Positions 26,580-39,719 are shown, numbered from the stretch's first letter. The stretch is 64,000 nt of DNA from Stratiolaelaps scimitus (GCA_019614645.1 JABWDB010000007.1:8011501-8075500); one strand, 5' to 3'. Program-made: numbers and translations. Notes: a model not told the origin generated them from the sequence alone.

Positions 26580-27550
26580 CCTTTCCGGGGTTGTGATAAC
26601 AGCGACGAGGCGACTGGAATCGCCGCAGCCGCCGCCGGCGCCGCCATTGACGGCGCGAGCGCGAGTGGCGAAAACATTGCGGTGATGCCTTCTCTCGCAT
26701 ATCCGGTGCAGTCACTGCACTGGAAAGCTGCGGGGATCGGTGCCGAGGGAGGGAGGGCGGTAGGCAGGGAGGTGAAATGATTCTGGTGGCCACCTGATCT
26801 CAGTGCTCCCCTTTCGCTGGTGCCGCTGTCTTCGTGATGATATTGATGACGGGCTTGAATTGGCTGCGAAACTGCAACAGCGGCGGAGGCAGCCCTGCGT
26901 ATGGGATCTCTGGTGTGTGTCTGTGTGTTGCGTGTGTGTGCTTGTGTGTGTCAGTGTATACGTGCCTGGCTGCCGTCTTGAGCAGCTGACAGTTTGACAT
27001 CGACGAGACAACGGCCGTCCAGGCTTTCTCGAACGAAACGGTGGACCGCACCGGCAGACGATTCGCACTCCCTCGCCTGCTGATACGCCACTCCGAGGAG
27101 TCTGCTGGTGGTTCCAGTGGACCCCAACTGAAACCATCCGTCATTGCTGCTGCGGCTACTACTACTCGGTCTGCTGCTGCAGCTGCTGCTACTCGTCGGA
27201 CGCGGTGTCGTTCCACGGTGATGTGCCGCCTGTATTTCGCGCAATTGCTGCAGCTGCGGCTGCTGCTGACTTTACGGGTCTGTTGTCAGAATCTGAGCGA
27301 ACGAGTACATAGCAAGTGAGGCTGTCTTCTTCTAGCTGGAAGACTCTTCTCGGATGGTGACGGCTTTCCGGCCGCTGCTGGTGTTGCTCTGATGACCAGA
27401 TCAGTGCTGAGCAGAGCAACGAACGGAACTTGCGCGGTGGACCCACAGTCGAACATGTTACGAACACACTACATACGACAACAGCAGCAGCAGCAGCAGC
27501 AACAACAACAGCAGGATGACGGCGTCGATGCGCTAAACTCGTCTGTCTTA
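26580..27550. other. GC-rich, triplet-repeat-rich island
   Basis: Rich in GCC, GCT/CTG and CAG triplets, with (TG)n in the middle. Open frames exist on both strands, including the polyglutamine candidate at its right end. Such islands in this window often lack a recognisable exon, so promoter, untranslated exon or coding exon are all possible. Confidence 0.4.
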
Positions 27551-27592
27551 CTTGTTCAACTGCTGGCCCCTCAATTTTTGCCCGAATTCTGA
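27336..27592 (+). CDS. Candidate exon with polyglutamine tract
   Basis: Open from a good acceptor (ggctgtcttcttctag) to TGA. In order it encodes LFSDGDGFPAAAGVALMTRS, a CAG/CAA run giving twelve glutamines, and the tail DDGVDALNSSVLLVQLLAPQ. CAG and CAA are mixed within the run, which is more typical of a selected glutamine tract than of a fresh microsatellite. The minus strand is also open over much of the region. No family can be named. Confidence 0.28.
27481..27513. repeat. CAG/CAA repeat
   Basis: CAG units then CAA units. It encodes the glutamine run of the candidate exon at 27336-27592. Confidence 0.9.
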
Positions 27593-29213
27593 ATATGGCT
27601 CATTTTACCGTTGAGATACCGTTGCCGTTGCGTTGGCGGACACTCTTGTGTTTGGGTTTCGACTTTTTCTCGTTTGCTGCTGCTGTTACTGCTGTTGTTA
27701 TTGTTTTTGGTGGCCACAGTAATGATTCTGTTATTCTAAACACATGAATAAACAACGAGATGATGACTCTGCAAAATTGCCTGTGGTAGGTTGGTGATTT
27801 GCCTGCATCGCACTGTTGCATCGAACCGTCGGCTTCAGCCAGTCGGTCTGAAGTTTTACCGTAGCCGGAGGACCGTTTCCAAATCCACTTGGAAACGTGG
27901 AGCAAATATTTGTTGGCGCCTCTCTGACATTTCTTAGGTCTACGTAAACTCGACATGTGTACGTGTTGGCTGATAGCGTTAACACAACAAGTTTCGAGCA
28001 GCATCTTAACGAGCTGGATACTGAAGTATCTGGCGGGAGCGAGCCTTTCTCTCTTTATAGCCTCTCCTACATTCATCGTCTATTGCAACGGCTAAAGTGT
28101 TTGATGACTCTCTCTCTCTCTCGAGTGTAGGTTGTTACCTTCGTTGCATCTGCACATTACCATTGACCGATGCAAACACCTTACGAGATGGGAACATGCT
28201 TGTGTTTGAACACTAAATGCACCAGCATCATTCAGGGGAGGCATGCTCTTCTACACTATTTATTGGTCTTTGTTGTACGAAATCAGCTTCGGCATAACCG
28301 GTCATAATTACCCATGCATCGTCTATTTATAGCAGACGAGCAGATGATTTTAACAGCCCCCCATCGGTTTGAGTATATATGCTTGTGTTCGCCCGTCGCC
28401 GAATGCGCTTCGTGCCAAGGGGTGTCGAAGCTGTCGAATCGCCAGCCTTGCTATGCCGACTTACCCCTGAAGAATCGTGCCTCAGGCAACAGTTAAAATA
28501 CATCAAAATGAAGGACTATAAAGGGATGGACGAGACGACAAACGTCCCACCGTTGTCCGCATCCATTCGGAGAATCCGTTCCACTCATCATATTCGCTTC
28601 AATTTCATCCCCGGACAAGGGAGGCTGCGACAACTTGTTGTTCAGGAATCGCCAGCTCGTAGCCAGGCTGCTTTTTGAGGAGTTTGTCGACATGTTTTCA
28701 ATCAAGTGAAGAAATTCACCAAAAAAGCCTCTGTCATTATCGCCGATGGTCTTCGATCAATGTCGGGCGTGGATTAAGTCTCGATAAAAAGGAGAGAACG
28801 CATGTGAAGGAAAATCAAGCCGGTAGCCCAATTATGTTAGTGGTACACACACAAACACACACACACATACGTAATAACAGATTATTAACGCTTATCTTTA
28901 CGGCTTATCGAATTTTATGTTTTGCGCCTTCGATTGAATGGAGCAGGAGCAGGCTGGTCTGATACGGCCAACCAATGAAATAACGCTCAGCACGATTTGT
29001 TGTGTCTATTTATTTTGTTACAAAACCGCTAGTTGTATAGCACTACAGAGAGGGCGGGACCTTTGTCGACTACGCGCAATCTAACTAATGAGTTTTCGAG
29101 CTTTTGAATGAGGCGCACTTGTAGAAACTGACAACAATCCATGAAGAGGCTACATAGGATTAGAATGTTTGATAGACGTATAAAAACAGCGATAGGCTGA
29201 TAGGGTAGTACTA

Positions 29214-29239
29214 CATATATATATATATATATATATATG
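29214..29239. repeat. (TA)n microsatellite
   Basis: About 13 units. Confidence 0.95.
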
Positions 29240-29499
29240 TTTTTTTGCTTAGTGTTTTTATATTGATTATTATTTATGTTTTTTTTTATACTAGAAGTGC
29301 CACTGGACCTTTCTCTCTAAGCAGAGATCGACACAGATCGCCAGTACCAGACGTAAGGCTGATCTCTTCCTGAGCCAGACTGCGAAGTGTTTTTTGCCTA
29401 CAAAACTATAACGCTATATTATAACTCTCATTCTCGTAACATACACACTGTTCTTGATTCGTTTTCCCAATGTCGACTACGTCAACTTTCTAAGACGAC

Positions 29500-29705
29500 C
29501 GACCGTGCATGGTGAACGTCTTGGAAGGGCTTGAGGTTAAATCCTGTGAGACGCCGAGAATGTTTGGGATTCTTTCTCACTTCTCTTTATCCGTGAATTG
29601 CTCCCAGGTAGATGTTAAACAATATATAATGGTGGCCCCGTCAGATCTTGATAATAATCGAATATCTAAAGGTTGAGTGCTGAGACCTGTGATATAGTGG
29701 TTGCT
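29500..29705 (+). mobile_element. tRNA-derived SINE copy
   Basis: Head (atggtgaacgtcttggaagg), degenerate B box (gaggttaaatcctg, 29533) and the following cgagaatgtttgggattc resemble the 4.6-kb copy. Its 3' part (29631-29700: ggtggccccgtcag, then ctaaaggttgagtgctgaga) matches the inverted pair at 17.0 and 17.6 kb, linking the two sets into one family. Confidence 0.5.
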
Positions 29706-30605
29706 ATATTTTTTTTTCCGCGTGCGACTTCGTATTTAGCGCCCAATTTATCGTCGCCATTCCGTCAAGCTTTGGTGTGAATCAGAAGCTTCCGGCTCTT
29801 ACCTCAAACTGGAGAACATGTACCCTCGCAATGAAACTGTCGACGTTTCGAAAAGGCCATGTGAAGATGAGCTAAACAAAAATCACCAATTGCCAACAGA
29901 TTTAGCGTTAACCTCTGCGTCCGCCCCGCCCGGTCTTGTGTCCACAAAAGAGAACACTCCAACCACAATGGTGAAAAACGTTGTCCAATAAGCGACACGT
30001 AAGCTCTCCGCCGTAAACGTGTTTGCACACGGTGCCAAATAGCAACATATAATATTGGCCTGTATCGTTCAAAGGTATTTCGCCATTAGCCCAAACAACC
30101 AGACCGATATATGACCAATGTTTTTGTACAGGCAATCTCGCAGCAGCAGCAAGCACTTCTGTAATTTCGTACAATGCAGTGCCTTTCAGCTTTAACTCTG
30201 GACAATGCAGTGAAATAAATTGAATCGTAGCTTGTTATCGTAATTAGACATTACGTCGATTGTAATTTCAGTAATAATTTATAAGTGACGCAATTCAAAA
30301 CATTGTTGATCTATCAGTGACTGTATGTCGTTCACATAGCACTACGCGTATGCTTTGTGCACTCATCTATCTCTGGTTGCTCTCGCCTCTACTAAACATT
30401 CAGGCAACAACACAAATAGATTGGACATTTTGCAGGCTGATCGTAAATTAGTTATACACTGCTGGCTACTATCAGTCCACATACCCCAGATCTAATAATA
30501 ATAGTGATCATTTTCTCAAACACAGAGAACAGATAAAGAGACGCATATTCAATTATTACTTACTTCCGCCAGTCGCCCTGTGTATGTATATCTCTCATTT
30601 ATACA

Positions 30606-30608
30606 ATA

Positions 30609-30653
<45 letters not shown>
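30606..30653. repeat. (TA)n microsatellite
   Basis: About 23 units with one interruption. Confidence 0.95.
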
Positions 30654-30656
<3 letters not shown>

Positions 30657-32483
30657 CGGTGACAGCGTGCGACTAATAGATTCATTTACAGCTACGGGAC
30701 GATGTCCGGACAATCTGGCTGATCTGATTTGCATCTAAAGCGTTTTCTTGCTGCCCCTCTTATCAACGACGTGTATTGTGAAATAGCCATACAGTGAACG
30801 ACATTTCGATGGCTACTGATTGGTGTTCTCTTATGCTGGATTTGCTCTCGATTTTTGTCGCATTCATATATTCAGCATTCGTTTTTCGTCCCCGACGGCT
30901 GGCTGCGAATTCACGGTTGTTATTATTCTAATGTATATGGATCCCTATGTTAGATTTCGAATTCTCCACTGAGTAGCTTCGAGTCCACGTGAACGGCACT
31001 TTTACGGGTGCACTTTCAAGGGAAAGTTCTTTGCTTGTTTACACATGTACGTGAGCAGTTCGTGTTTGTAGTCTCATAGGATAGTGTGTAATGTTTAAGG
31101 CTGCGAAAATCAGCACGAAAAATTTACTTTAGGAAGCTTAAAAGGCTTCGTGGGACAACGATGGTGGCGACCGTGAGCACCAAGCAGCGTGAGTTTCAGT
31201 TGACTCTGTTTCGCGCATAATCGAACTCAAAATTGTCAGTTCATTTTAATTCACTACGTCACCTCCTTCCCACATTTTCTCCCCCCGTGCTTTTGGGACC
31301 TTAGGCGGGCACGGCCCCCTCACTGCGAACTTCCTCGAAGGGGTCTACCATAGGTTGTTTGAATAAATATATATAGTTTAGTCCTTGATAATCTTTCACT
31401 GGTTGGTCGTTATACGAATGTCATCGTTTGCAACATATACGAATGCCAACATATGCAAATAATTATAAAACTTGCACGGTATCGACAGTCTGCATGTCAA
31501 CTTTGCAGGAGAATCACAAATTATTACATAGCAAAGATATGATTTTTTCCTCGTTGGAAACGCGTTTGGTTTCTCGTTGGAAAACTTAAGCGTGTCCAAA
31601 AATTCGATTGCTATTAAAAGAACTTCCGCTCGTGACCGCGATCTAAAAGTCACACACACACCATAATGCGATATATAATCCCCTATTAGATAAGATGTCC
31701 CTCGACGTGAGGACCTTTCTAATATGAATACATCGGCCAGCCCGACCATTTACCCTGGTGCCATGTCAGAGTCCGAGCAACTTCACTCCTTCCATGTATT
31801 TCGCCTCTTCGCAGGGTTATTTTAGCATTATCAACCGTCAATGTATAATATGATACGAAATCAATGTACAGCTTCAATGGTAGAATTTTCAGAAACAGCC
31901 ATTGTGACGCCTAGCTTTCAGAGGAAAAACTGAACATCATTATGGCCGCATGCCTCAAGAAATGCGGCTCAGTGAATATGTGCCGGTCCTCTAGTTTTAT
32001 TGTTCTGGACCGATCTCGCGGCCGTGATCATTGTTCACCTTCTGCATGGTGTCATAGCACGAGGCAGTTATAAACGGCGGAGCTTGGCAGTTTTTCGTGA
32101 AAGAAGCATAAATAATATCAAATTCGTGAATAGGGCAAGGCTCTGCAGAAGTGCTCGATAGGAAAAAAAGTGCGTGTAGCAGAACGTGTGCATGCGACGT
32201 CGTTGATTCTTTATGCGTCCGTCTTAACGAAGTGTAAATAGACCAGGCGTCATATGAGTGATTCAAGTGAGTGAAATCATTGGGGAAGGCATGGGGAGCA
32301 AATAGATATGAGACGTTTCCCATGCTTTATCAATCAATAATGATGAATAATTATATGGTTAGGGCACTCTGCTGACGGTAATCGGCACTTTGAGATGCGG
32401 TTGCTCCGTGTTGAAGTTAGGAGGGTTTTATGCCCATTCCTAGAGGGATGAGCTCCCCGGTGTGGAAACACTGCCCGGTTGGG

Positions 32484-32520
32484 TGGTGACCATGACGCCC
32501 TCGGCTCGGCACTTCGTTCC
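32484..32520 (+). repeat. Repeat D copy 2
   Basis: ggtgaccatgacgccctcgg, then ctcggcac, the counterpart of 5139-5166. It lies directly beside repeat C, so the two may be parts of one larger element. Confidence 0.35.
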
Positions 32521-32564
32521 TAGCCCCCTCCCTAAATACATCAATAATTATTGGAAAGGTAAAG

Positions 32565-32653
32565 CTTTATTGGTTTATTGAAGGAGCTGCAATTTCATAA
32601 TGCTTAAGCTCTCTCATATGCCATCACGCAGCGGGGCTCGAACCCGCGACCTC
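32565..32653 (-). repeat. Repeat C: SINE tail with perfect T-arm-like box
   Basis: On the minus strand gcgggttcgagccccgc forms a perfect 5-bp T-stem around a B box. It is followed by agcttaagcattatgaaatt and gcagctccttcaataaacc. The latter part recurs in diverged form at 55951-55998. The upstream half of a tRNA is missing, so it is a truncated tRNA-derived element and not a functional tRNA gene. Confidence 0.45.
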
Positions 32654-34559
32654 TAGCTTTATTGTATATATTGAAAACAATGAATATGTTTGTGCAGGAA
32701 ATATGTTTGTGCATTCCATATCTGGGAATCCTGTTCCTTACATGCGGACATGGCCACACACAGTGGGGACACACATGGCAACACCGTGACCACCCCCCAT
32801 CTGGAACTATGTTGAATTGTGCCTCTATCGTATTATAAGCAGGACCTCATCTTTTCCTAAATAATGGACACTTGATATAGTCAATTTGCGTATTTACAGT
32901 CACCAAATAAGGCAACAAGCATGACAATTATCTTAAGGTATTATTTATACGATTATTTTGTACTACTGTATTATCATTAGTGCAATTTTCAGTTATAAAC
33001 ACAATGTTTGCCGTCATTTTCCGACGAGACAAATTCCAATCTATGAGTCCTTCGGCCCCTTTAAGGCGTATTGCGATCGTTGAATACCGTTTCATTTGAG
33101 CCAGATAAGGTTATCGCTATTACAGGACTCTCTCTGACTGAAAGACGACAACGTCTAGGTACGAGTACGTGGTATCCGCCGTTCCTCTTGCTTGATATGT
33201 TTACAAAAATCTTTCGAATACATTACAGACATCATCCCCTGAATTCGAAACAATAACTTGAAAGGCATCTAACATAAAATCGGGTCTGATAGCGAACATG
33301 ATATATATGGCTAGAGAGAATTATTATATAAGCAACGACGACTTCATGTGACAACTTAATTCTATAAACTGTTTGTTATCTATAGTTAGATCATAAGGGT
33401 GTCGATAGATCCGGTTTGCTCTAATGCTCGTAGGGTAAGCGCATCACAAGCATCAAAACGGTCTGGGGGTCCGGTGCTTTGATACCACCATCACCACCGC
33501 GCGGAGTGCTCATTATTCAGTGAATACTGTCCGTTCTCACGGTCCGCCTTCGAAGAGGGCTTGCCTATTGGGACAGGCTTCCATTCTGTGGTACAGCAGT
33601 TGAACGTACGGAGCCTGCCTTTGCCGGTGATCATTCCAATAAGGCAGCCCCGCACAATAGAGCATTGTCCTCTATGTACGGCCAAAACAGAAAATGGACT
33701 TGTTGCGATGCTGGCGTGAGGACCCTAACTAGTGAGGGCCTGATTGAACTGATTGAGTCTTTTCTCTTCCTTAACTGACTCTTACCTTAGTTCCCATGGC
33801 TTACTGCGTCAACTGCTGCTGCTGCTGCCGCTAAAACAATAGAACAACAATAAATTATAGCGTTCAGTACTGAGCTAGTGGCCGAATACTGGTCGATTAT
33901 ATGATGTTGTCGTGGGGCTATTAGCGATGTTTTTGTATTTTATTGTATAGCTGTTAATGATGTTCTTTCGCTTGGCGTTTGCAACGCACAGATAAGCGAC
34001 GAAGACGAAAAAATATACTTCAATAAAGAACCGTATTTTCATGCATATACTATGCGAACCTCTTGAGGGACACCTATAATATTTTAGAATACTAGCTCAG
34101 GTGACAGATTATGCTTCATATTACTAAAGCAAAAAGTAGACGTTCAATGTTTTTGTACAAGAAAGATCGACAGGGTGACTGAATTTTTCCAAATCTATGA
34201 TTGATAAATAGAGTTTGAATGAGTAACAAATAAACTATAAAATAGACTATAAAATACACTGCGATTTCTAGTCATTGAAGAATAAGTCTGTTTTTTTTTG
34301 TTGTTATCGCATGAAGGAAATCCCAGATGAGTCAATACTATCGAAGCCCAAGCTAACAAAAACAAATACTGTATATAACAATAGCAACCGGGAAGCGAAT
34401 CTATTTGTGACCGGCACACCGTACACTTTGACAGTTCGACAAGCCGGGACCCACGAGTGAAGCTTTATGAAGGTCTTCGCTCGCAAATCGCCCTTTCGAT
34501 AAAGCGTAAACACTGCGCGAAGCTCTTACGACAGAGCCAGCCATTCCTACTCAAGTTGA

Positions 34560-35760
34560 TCAGCGACCTTCTTTACCGGCGCCAGCGAATACCGGCGCCT
34601 CAGTGAGCCGTGGGGCGACAATCCCTTCTCATTTCTATTGGCTCGGCATGCGACATCCATCGCTCGTTACCGAACTCATTCACACAGACAGACACTGACT
34701 GTAAATGTCTGCTGTGACTGCTCATCTTAGCGTCGTATCTGTCAGAATCAAAGAGCCCTCCCTCGCAGTGAGAACTTGACATCTGAAGATGTCCGAGTAG
34801 CGTCACCGTCACCGCGGGCGGTTCATCACAACGCAACTCGTCCCCCCCTAGGTCTCATCTGACACATCCCTCTCTGCTCCCGTCTCTCTGCTCGCTCTCC
34901 CGATATCTAACAGCTCCCGCTGTAAAACTAATAGTCGAACACTCGTCTGTGAAGATACGATACCCTGATGCAGCGGATGGTATTAGCCGCGGAGGAAGCA
35001 GAAAGGTCAACGGGGGCCAGAGGTCTGTCTATTACACGTCGGTGGAGTAACATCCGGAGGAGGCAGTTCGATCAGTGCGACCGTGGATTGCGAGTTCGTA
35101 CCCGCTTCCAAACACTGCGATAAATCATAACAACGCTGGCAGAGGCCGTCACAACGACGGCGCGTAACGATTATTGTCTCTCCATCACGACTCGTTGAGG
35201 TTGCTGCCCTTCCAGATGAACAAGTACTCGTTATTACACTTTTATCGCCCATTGGCCACCGCCGCTGTCGTCGTCACCATCATCATAATAATAATCACTG
35301 CTGCTGCTGCTGCGGCGGCGTCGTTTTTCATCGTTGTCGAGGAAGCCATTGAAAAAGAAGGGCGAATGCCTTCCCGGTGCACTACTATATGTTATGATCA
35401 AGTGTGATGCCGCAGTGTTCGACCGTCGGCAAGGGCGTGAATCAGAGCACGCCGTACGCTGCTAAGGGCGTCACGCGAACGGCCGGGGCTTGCGGTCATC
35501 TTGTGGAGACGAACTTGCCGAGCGAGATGATTCGCAATGCGATTCGTTTGCAGCAGAGGACTTCCGGTGGGAGAGCGTAAGTGGTTCACATACATCCTCA
35601 CCCTATCTGTGTCTTGGAGTTCTGCACACTTACGCGGCAAGCACGCCACGCGCATCAATCAAGCAGATGACTATTATATTACCACAAGGTCGTCAACGCG
35701 GCTGTTACTGCTGTTGTCACGGCGACTTAACCGTGAACCTTACCATGTAAACGGAGCGAC
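34560..35760. other. GC-rich island
   Basis: Locally GC-rich sequence with (GCT/GCG)n triplets near 35300 and open frames on both strands, none recognisable. Possibly a promoter or an untranslated exon. Confidence 0.3.
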
Positions 35761-36989
35761 ACATTTACGGGCAAAGTTCAGTCGGCAAAATGCTTTGCTA
35801 GATTGCCGCTATATGAATGACGAGGAGGGGATGTTACTAGCGATCGATTCTGATGGATTCGTTTACATTGCCTCAGTGTGTGAATAGTTCTAGTTTTTCT
35901 ATTAACCACAAGTGCTTATGGTTCTCGGTTTTAGCTTGACACACAACAGTAGAGCACATTTCGTCGGTGGCCGCTATTCTTATTGTGCGACTATACGTTC
36001 AAAAATTGCCTAGCTTAATTACTACGCAAAATGTATCCCAATGGCTATACAATTGATGCGGATGAACCACTATACCTGTTACAGCTATATATTTAGATAT
36101 TTGCACGATCATCCACATCGTCGTATGTTGTCGGTCTAGGCGTACCTGTAGATTTGGACAGGCGGAGGCGTCTTTAGTTCGAGTTTCAATAGGGATCTTG
36201 ACGAAATGGATATCTCGTGAAGCAGAAATAGCCGCATATGTTGCAGTCATTGCAGTAGCGTTGGCGTCGTGGTAGACTATGCAGCGCAACTTTGCCCTGA
36301 GATATGCTGCCGGTACAAGAAGTCAACGCAGTATTGTTGGGGGTGATAATGACATTAAGATTAGACCTGCGGGCTGATGACGCTAGACAACATTCGGATG
36401 ACCCTTGTCCCAACCATGTATTGACATTGGATGCTATTGTCTCTCTATGCAATTGATCTGGCGTAAGCATGACTTCTAGAATTGCTTAGCCTGTAATCGT
36501 GTTTTATTTCTATTATATAATACTTATTCAACACTGCCCCGAACGGCCAAGAAGTACCGCCCGACTATACGGCTCACCGGCAGACGTATACCTAGCAATC
36601 TTTTTAGTCCTTCGAACACAGCACGCTGAGAATACAGATGCAACAATAAATATCAATATATTTCTATGATACAAATTAATCACAAAGCTGCCAATGGCAT
36701 ATAGTAAAATATACACATTTTCGCGTATGCCGCGCTCTCCATCTCTCCATCTTATTCTCTCTCTCTCTCTTATTCGAAGACAACATTCATCATTTTTCTC
36801 TTGAAGGCGTTTATCTAAACGTTACGCAACACTGCGCCAGATAGTGGTATTTGACGCTACCGTCATTGTATTTCAACTACAGCCACTTCAACCGATCGAC
36901 GACATCCTTCGTATCAACGCTACTACGATGGGACCATTAAAACATTTGACTCAGTTCGATCTGTACGCGGCCGATCGTTATCGGGGAGA

Positions 36990-38250
36990 GTCTTAACCGT
37001 AACCGGTCCCTCTCAGCCATGCGGTGGCATCAGGGACGGCGGGCGACGCTACGGCCGCCACCACCACTACGCCACTAGCTGATCCAGCAGTGGTGGATGT
37101 CATTACTATTATACCATTGTTATTATTTCTTCCCTCGCTATGCAAAGCAGCAAAACGAGAGGAGATGATGATAAAGATTTGAATCAAACATCGTAAATGG
37201 TCCACGCACGTGTTTTGTCCAAGTTCTCCGACAGCACCAGCAGCAACAGCATCCGAAACATTATTCGTAGTGGTAGTACTAGTACAAAAAAAAATAGTAG
37301 TTGTAGTATTAAACCATTTACGATGGTGTTTTCTCCAACAAACGCCGAGGCATTGTTAGTCGCGACCGCGCTCTCGGTCTGTATCGTTCCCGTCCCTCTG
37401 CCAGTCTGCCATTGGTCCCCATGACGACGGAGAGTTCACTTTATTAGAGGGAAATACGAGGAACAACAACAACAAAACGTCGTACGTTTAATCAACGATG
37501 GCGGCAACGATGCCCGATTGCTTGTTGGTTGGTTGGCTGCTGCTGCGTTTGCTGCGCTTGCCCATTGCGGGTTCCGTTTTCCGGATGATCGGTGCACCAT
37601 ATATGTAGGTGTCCGATGCATGCATGCGATGTACTTATGTACAATATGTTTGAGTGAATGAATGCCGTTGTACGTTTGAGTCTGGCTGTGTGGCCGCGTC
37701 TACCCGCCGGGGTCCGCCGTCGCTGAGGCACTGTGCACCTTTCGAGGTATTGCTCGAACGCGCCATATTGTCATATTATCATTATTATTGTGCGAACATG
37801 ATTAATTGATGCATCAGGACTATGCGGTGCGATGTAGCGGGGGGTGGGGGAGCTCCTGTGGTGGCCGCTGCGACAGCGCCAACATCGCGAAGAAATGAGC
37901 GGCGCGGTGAATCTGCCGCCGTTGGCACTCCATCTCGACGGGGTTCCGCATTGTTTGAAACAGTTCTTTCTCTGATAATTTTCCGCTCCTGCTGCCGTTG
38001 TTGTTGTTGTCGATGTTGCTGATGGTAGGAGTTCACTTGAGCTACTTCTTTCTGACGACGGTAGCGTATGGTTCAGCAGGGTGAACGTGTGGCCGGGCAC
38101 AACGACATCATCAGCAGCAATAATCGTCAATGGGATGACAATGGGATGAAGTGGCCCCCACGGTTCGAGACGCCCGCGTTTTGTTAAGGTTATAGCATCT
38201 CCGGAGAATCATCGCGGGCGAATGATAACAGCGATAGCGGCCGTAGCAAC
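36990..38250. other. GC-rich island with triplet repeats
   Basis: Contains GCT/GTT triplet clusters near 37.53-37.56 and 37.98-38.02 kb and a GC-rich core at about 37.82-37.96 kb. Long open frames on the minus strand (37771-38130) are rich in Ser/Thr/Gln and read across repeats, so they are not taken as genes. Confidence 0.3.
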
Positions 38251-39367
38251 AAAGATATAAACAAAAATTGATGACAAAGATGATGATGATGATGATTATG
38301 AGTCAGAGAGAGAGAGAGATTGTGTGTGGCTGTGATCGAATATTCCCTGCCGCTTAATGACGCCGCTCAGCTCAGCTGGTGGCACTGATTGAGGTGATGA
38401 CCAATGGGGAATAACGAGCAAAAAATAATCGAAAATTATGATTTAAATCCCGTTTTCACGCGGGATCCCAATTCACGAATTCCAGTAGGATCCTGTTCGG
38501 GATAATCAAATACGGTTTATTTTTTGTTTTCCATGCAGCGACGGCGGCCGCCGCATCTGCCGCTGCACAATATGGCCACAACGGCGGTGTTTCGTATTGC
38601 CGATGAAATCATTGTTGGCAGGAACGCGAACCGCGGGGAAGCGCATCTACGATTAGGTGATAAATAATAGTAATGATAGTAATAATGAATACAACTCACT
38701 CTAGTTGTGTAGCGTTTTTCTTGGTATCCGCGGATTTTTGCTAAGCTGATTCGACTATTTCTATTAGCCCGTGTTGAAGCTGTACATCCGTGTGTATGCA
38801 TGCACTTAGCACCTGAAATCGCAGTAATCGTTGGTAGCAGTGCGGGGTATTTCAAAGGAAGGAAAAATCAGAAATAACCGACAACGGACGGCGGTTCCTC
38901 GACGGTCGCGCACGATCGAGAGAGAGTGCCCAACAATATCGATTAGTGTTTCAGAGCGATTTCTGTATGCAGACATAGGAGTGAGTATGTGAAATAGGTA
39001 ACCATAATCTGCAAAGTGTTGGGTGCGATGAAGTAAGTGAGGTCGGTATGATGCTCGCCGGAAATCTCATAAACGCCGGCTCCTCTTCCACCGCGCGTAT
39101 TATCATTGTTATTTGGCAGATATAGGTATCATACGTTAACGAACTCCTACTTACCATAACAAGGATTTAGCGAGAAAACGGTAACAATTCATTAGGCTCC
39201 GAGGCCACACCACAACACTGCCTAAGCTTCTCGAACTAGTTTGTGTGACATTTACATGCGAATTTCATAAATCTGATTCCTTCGTTCAATAGAAATGCCT
39301 TTACTAAGTAGTGTCATATATATATATAGAGTATTGTCATATCGCTATATATATATGTACCTTACAG

Positions 39368-39719
39368 CCAGTGCTACCACAGCGAACGGTGATCGGAACG
39401 AGCCGCTCGTTTCACAGGACGGTAGCGATGAAAGCTGCTACGAAAACAGTCCGCATTGTTCTTCTTTTTCTTCTATTCCGTTTTCAATCCTTCGATATCT
39501 TCCCGATTGTCGAAACGGTTGGCGAGGATCCGAAAACAAGCGTCAAGATGCTGACGACGAGACACCGGCTTTTTCATACGCCAACGCAAACTAAAGTTCT
39601 GTGCCTTTTTCGCCTCGCCAAGAAGACCAAGCTCTTCTCGAAGCTAGCAAGGCAGGCGGATTGATCGACAGGGAAAAAGTCAACAGTTCAGCGGGTGAAG
39701 TTGACAGTAGCAAGAGCAT
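39368..39719 (+). CDS. Candidate exon, polar and acidic, with one in-frame stop
   Basis: Starts after an AG acceptor (tgtaccttacag) and ends at a consensus GTAAGT donor (39720). One frame is open for the whole length except a single TAA at 39592-39594. Before it lies a Ser/Asp/Asn/Glu-rich segment (for example NEPLVSQDGSDESCYENS and ENKRQDADDETPAFSYANAN). After it is EDQALLEASKAGGLIDREKV and then SSAGEVDSSKS. Composition on both sides of the stop is similar. It may be one exon with a nonsense mutation or sequencing error, a read-through stop, or a chance frame. A second frame from an ATG at 39429 also looks coding (hydrophobic start), so the frame choice is uncertain. Function unknown. Confidence 0.4.

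Larger units (their letters stand above)
21457..39367. other. Long stretch with no firmly identified gene
   Basis: Intron-like or intergenic DNA downstream of the candidate first exon. It contains GC-rich islands near 26.6-27.5, 34.6-35.8 and 37.0-38.2 kb, SINE copies near 29.6 and 32.5 kb, many microsatellites, and several open frames that I could not confirm (27.3-27.6, 28.4-28.7 and 34.3-34.5 kb). Confidence 0.5.

Noticed and set aside
32625..32660. Perfect T-arm on the minus strand suggesting a tRNA gene
   Set aside because: The sequence where the D- and anticodon arms should be is AT-rich and cannot fold as a tRNA; the downstream part is a repeat shared with 55.95 kb.
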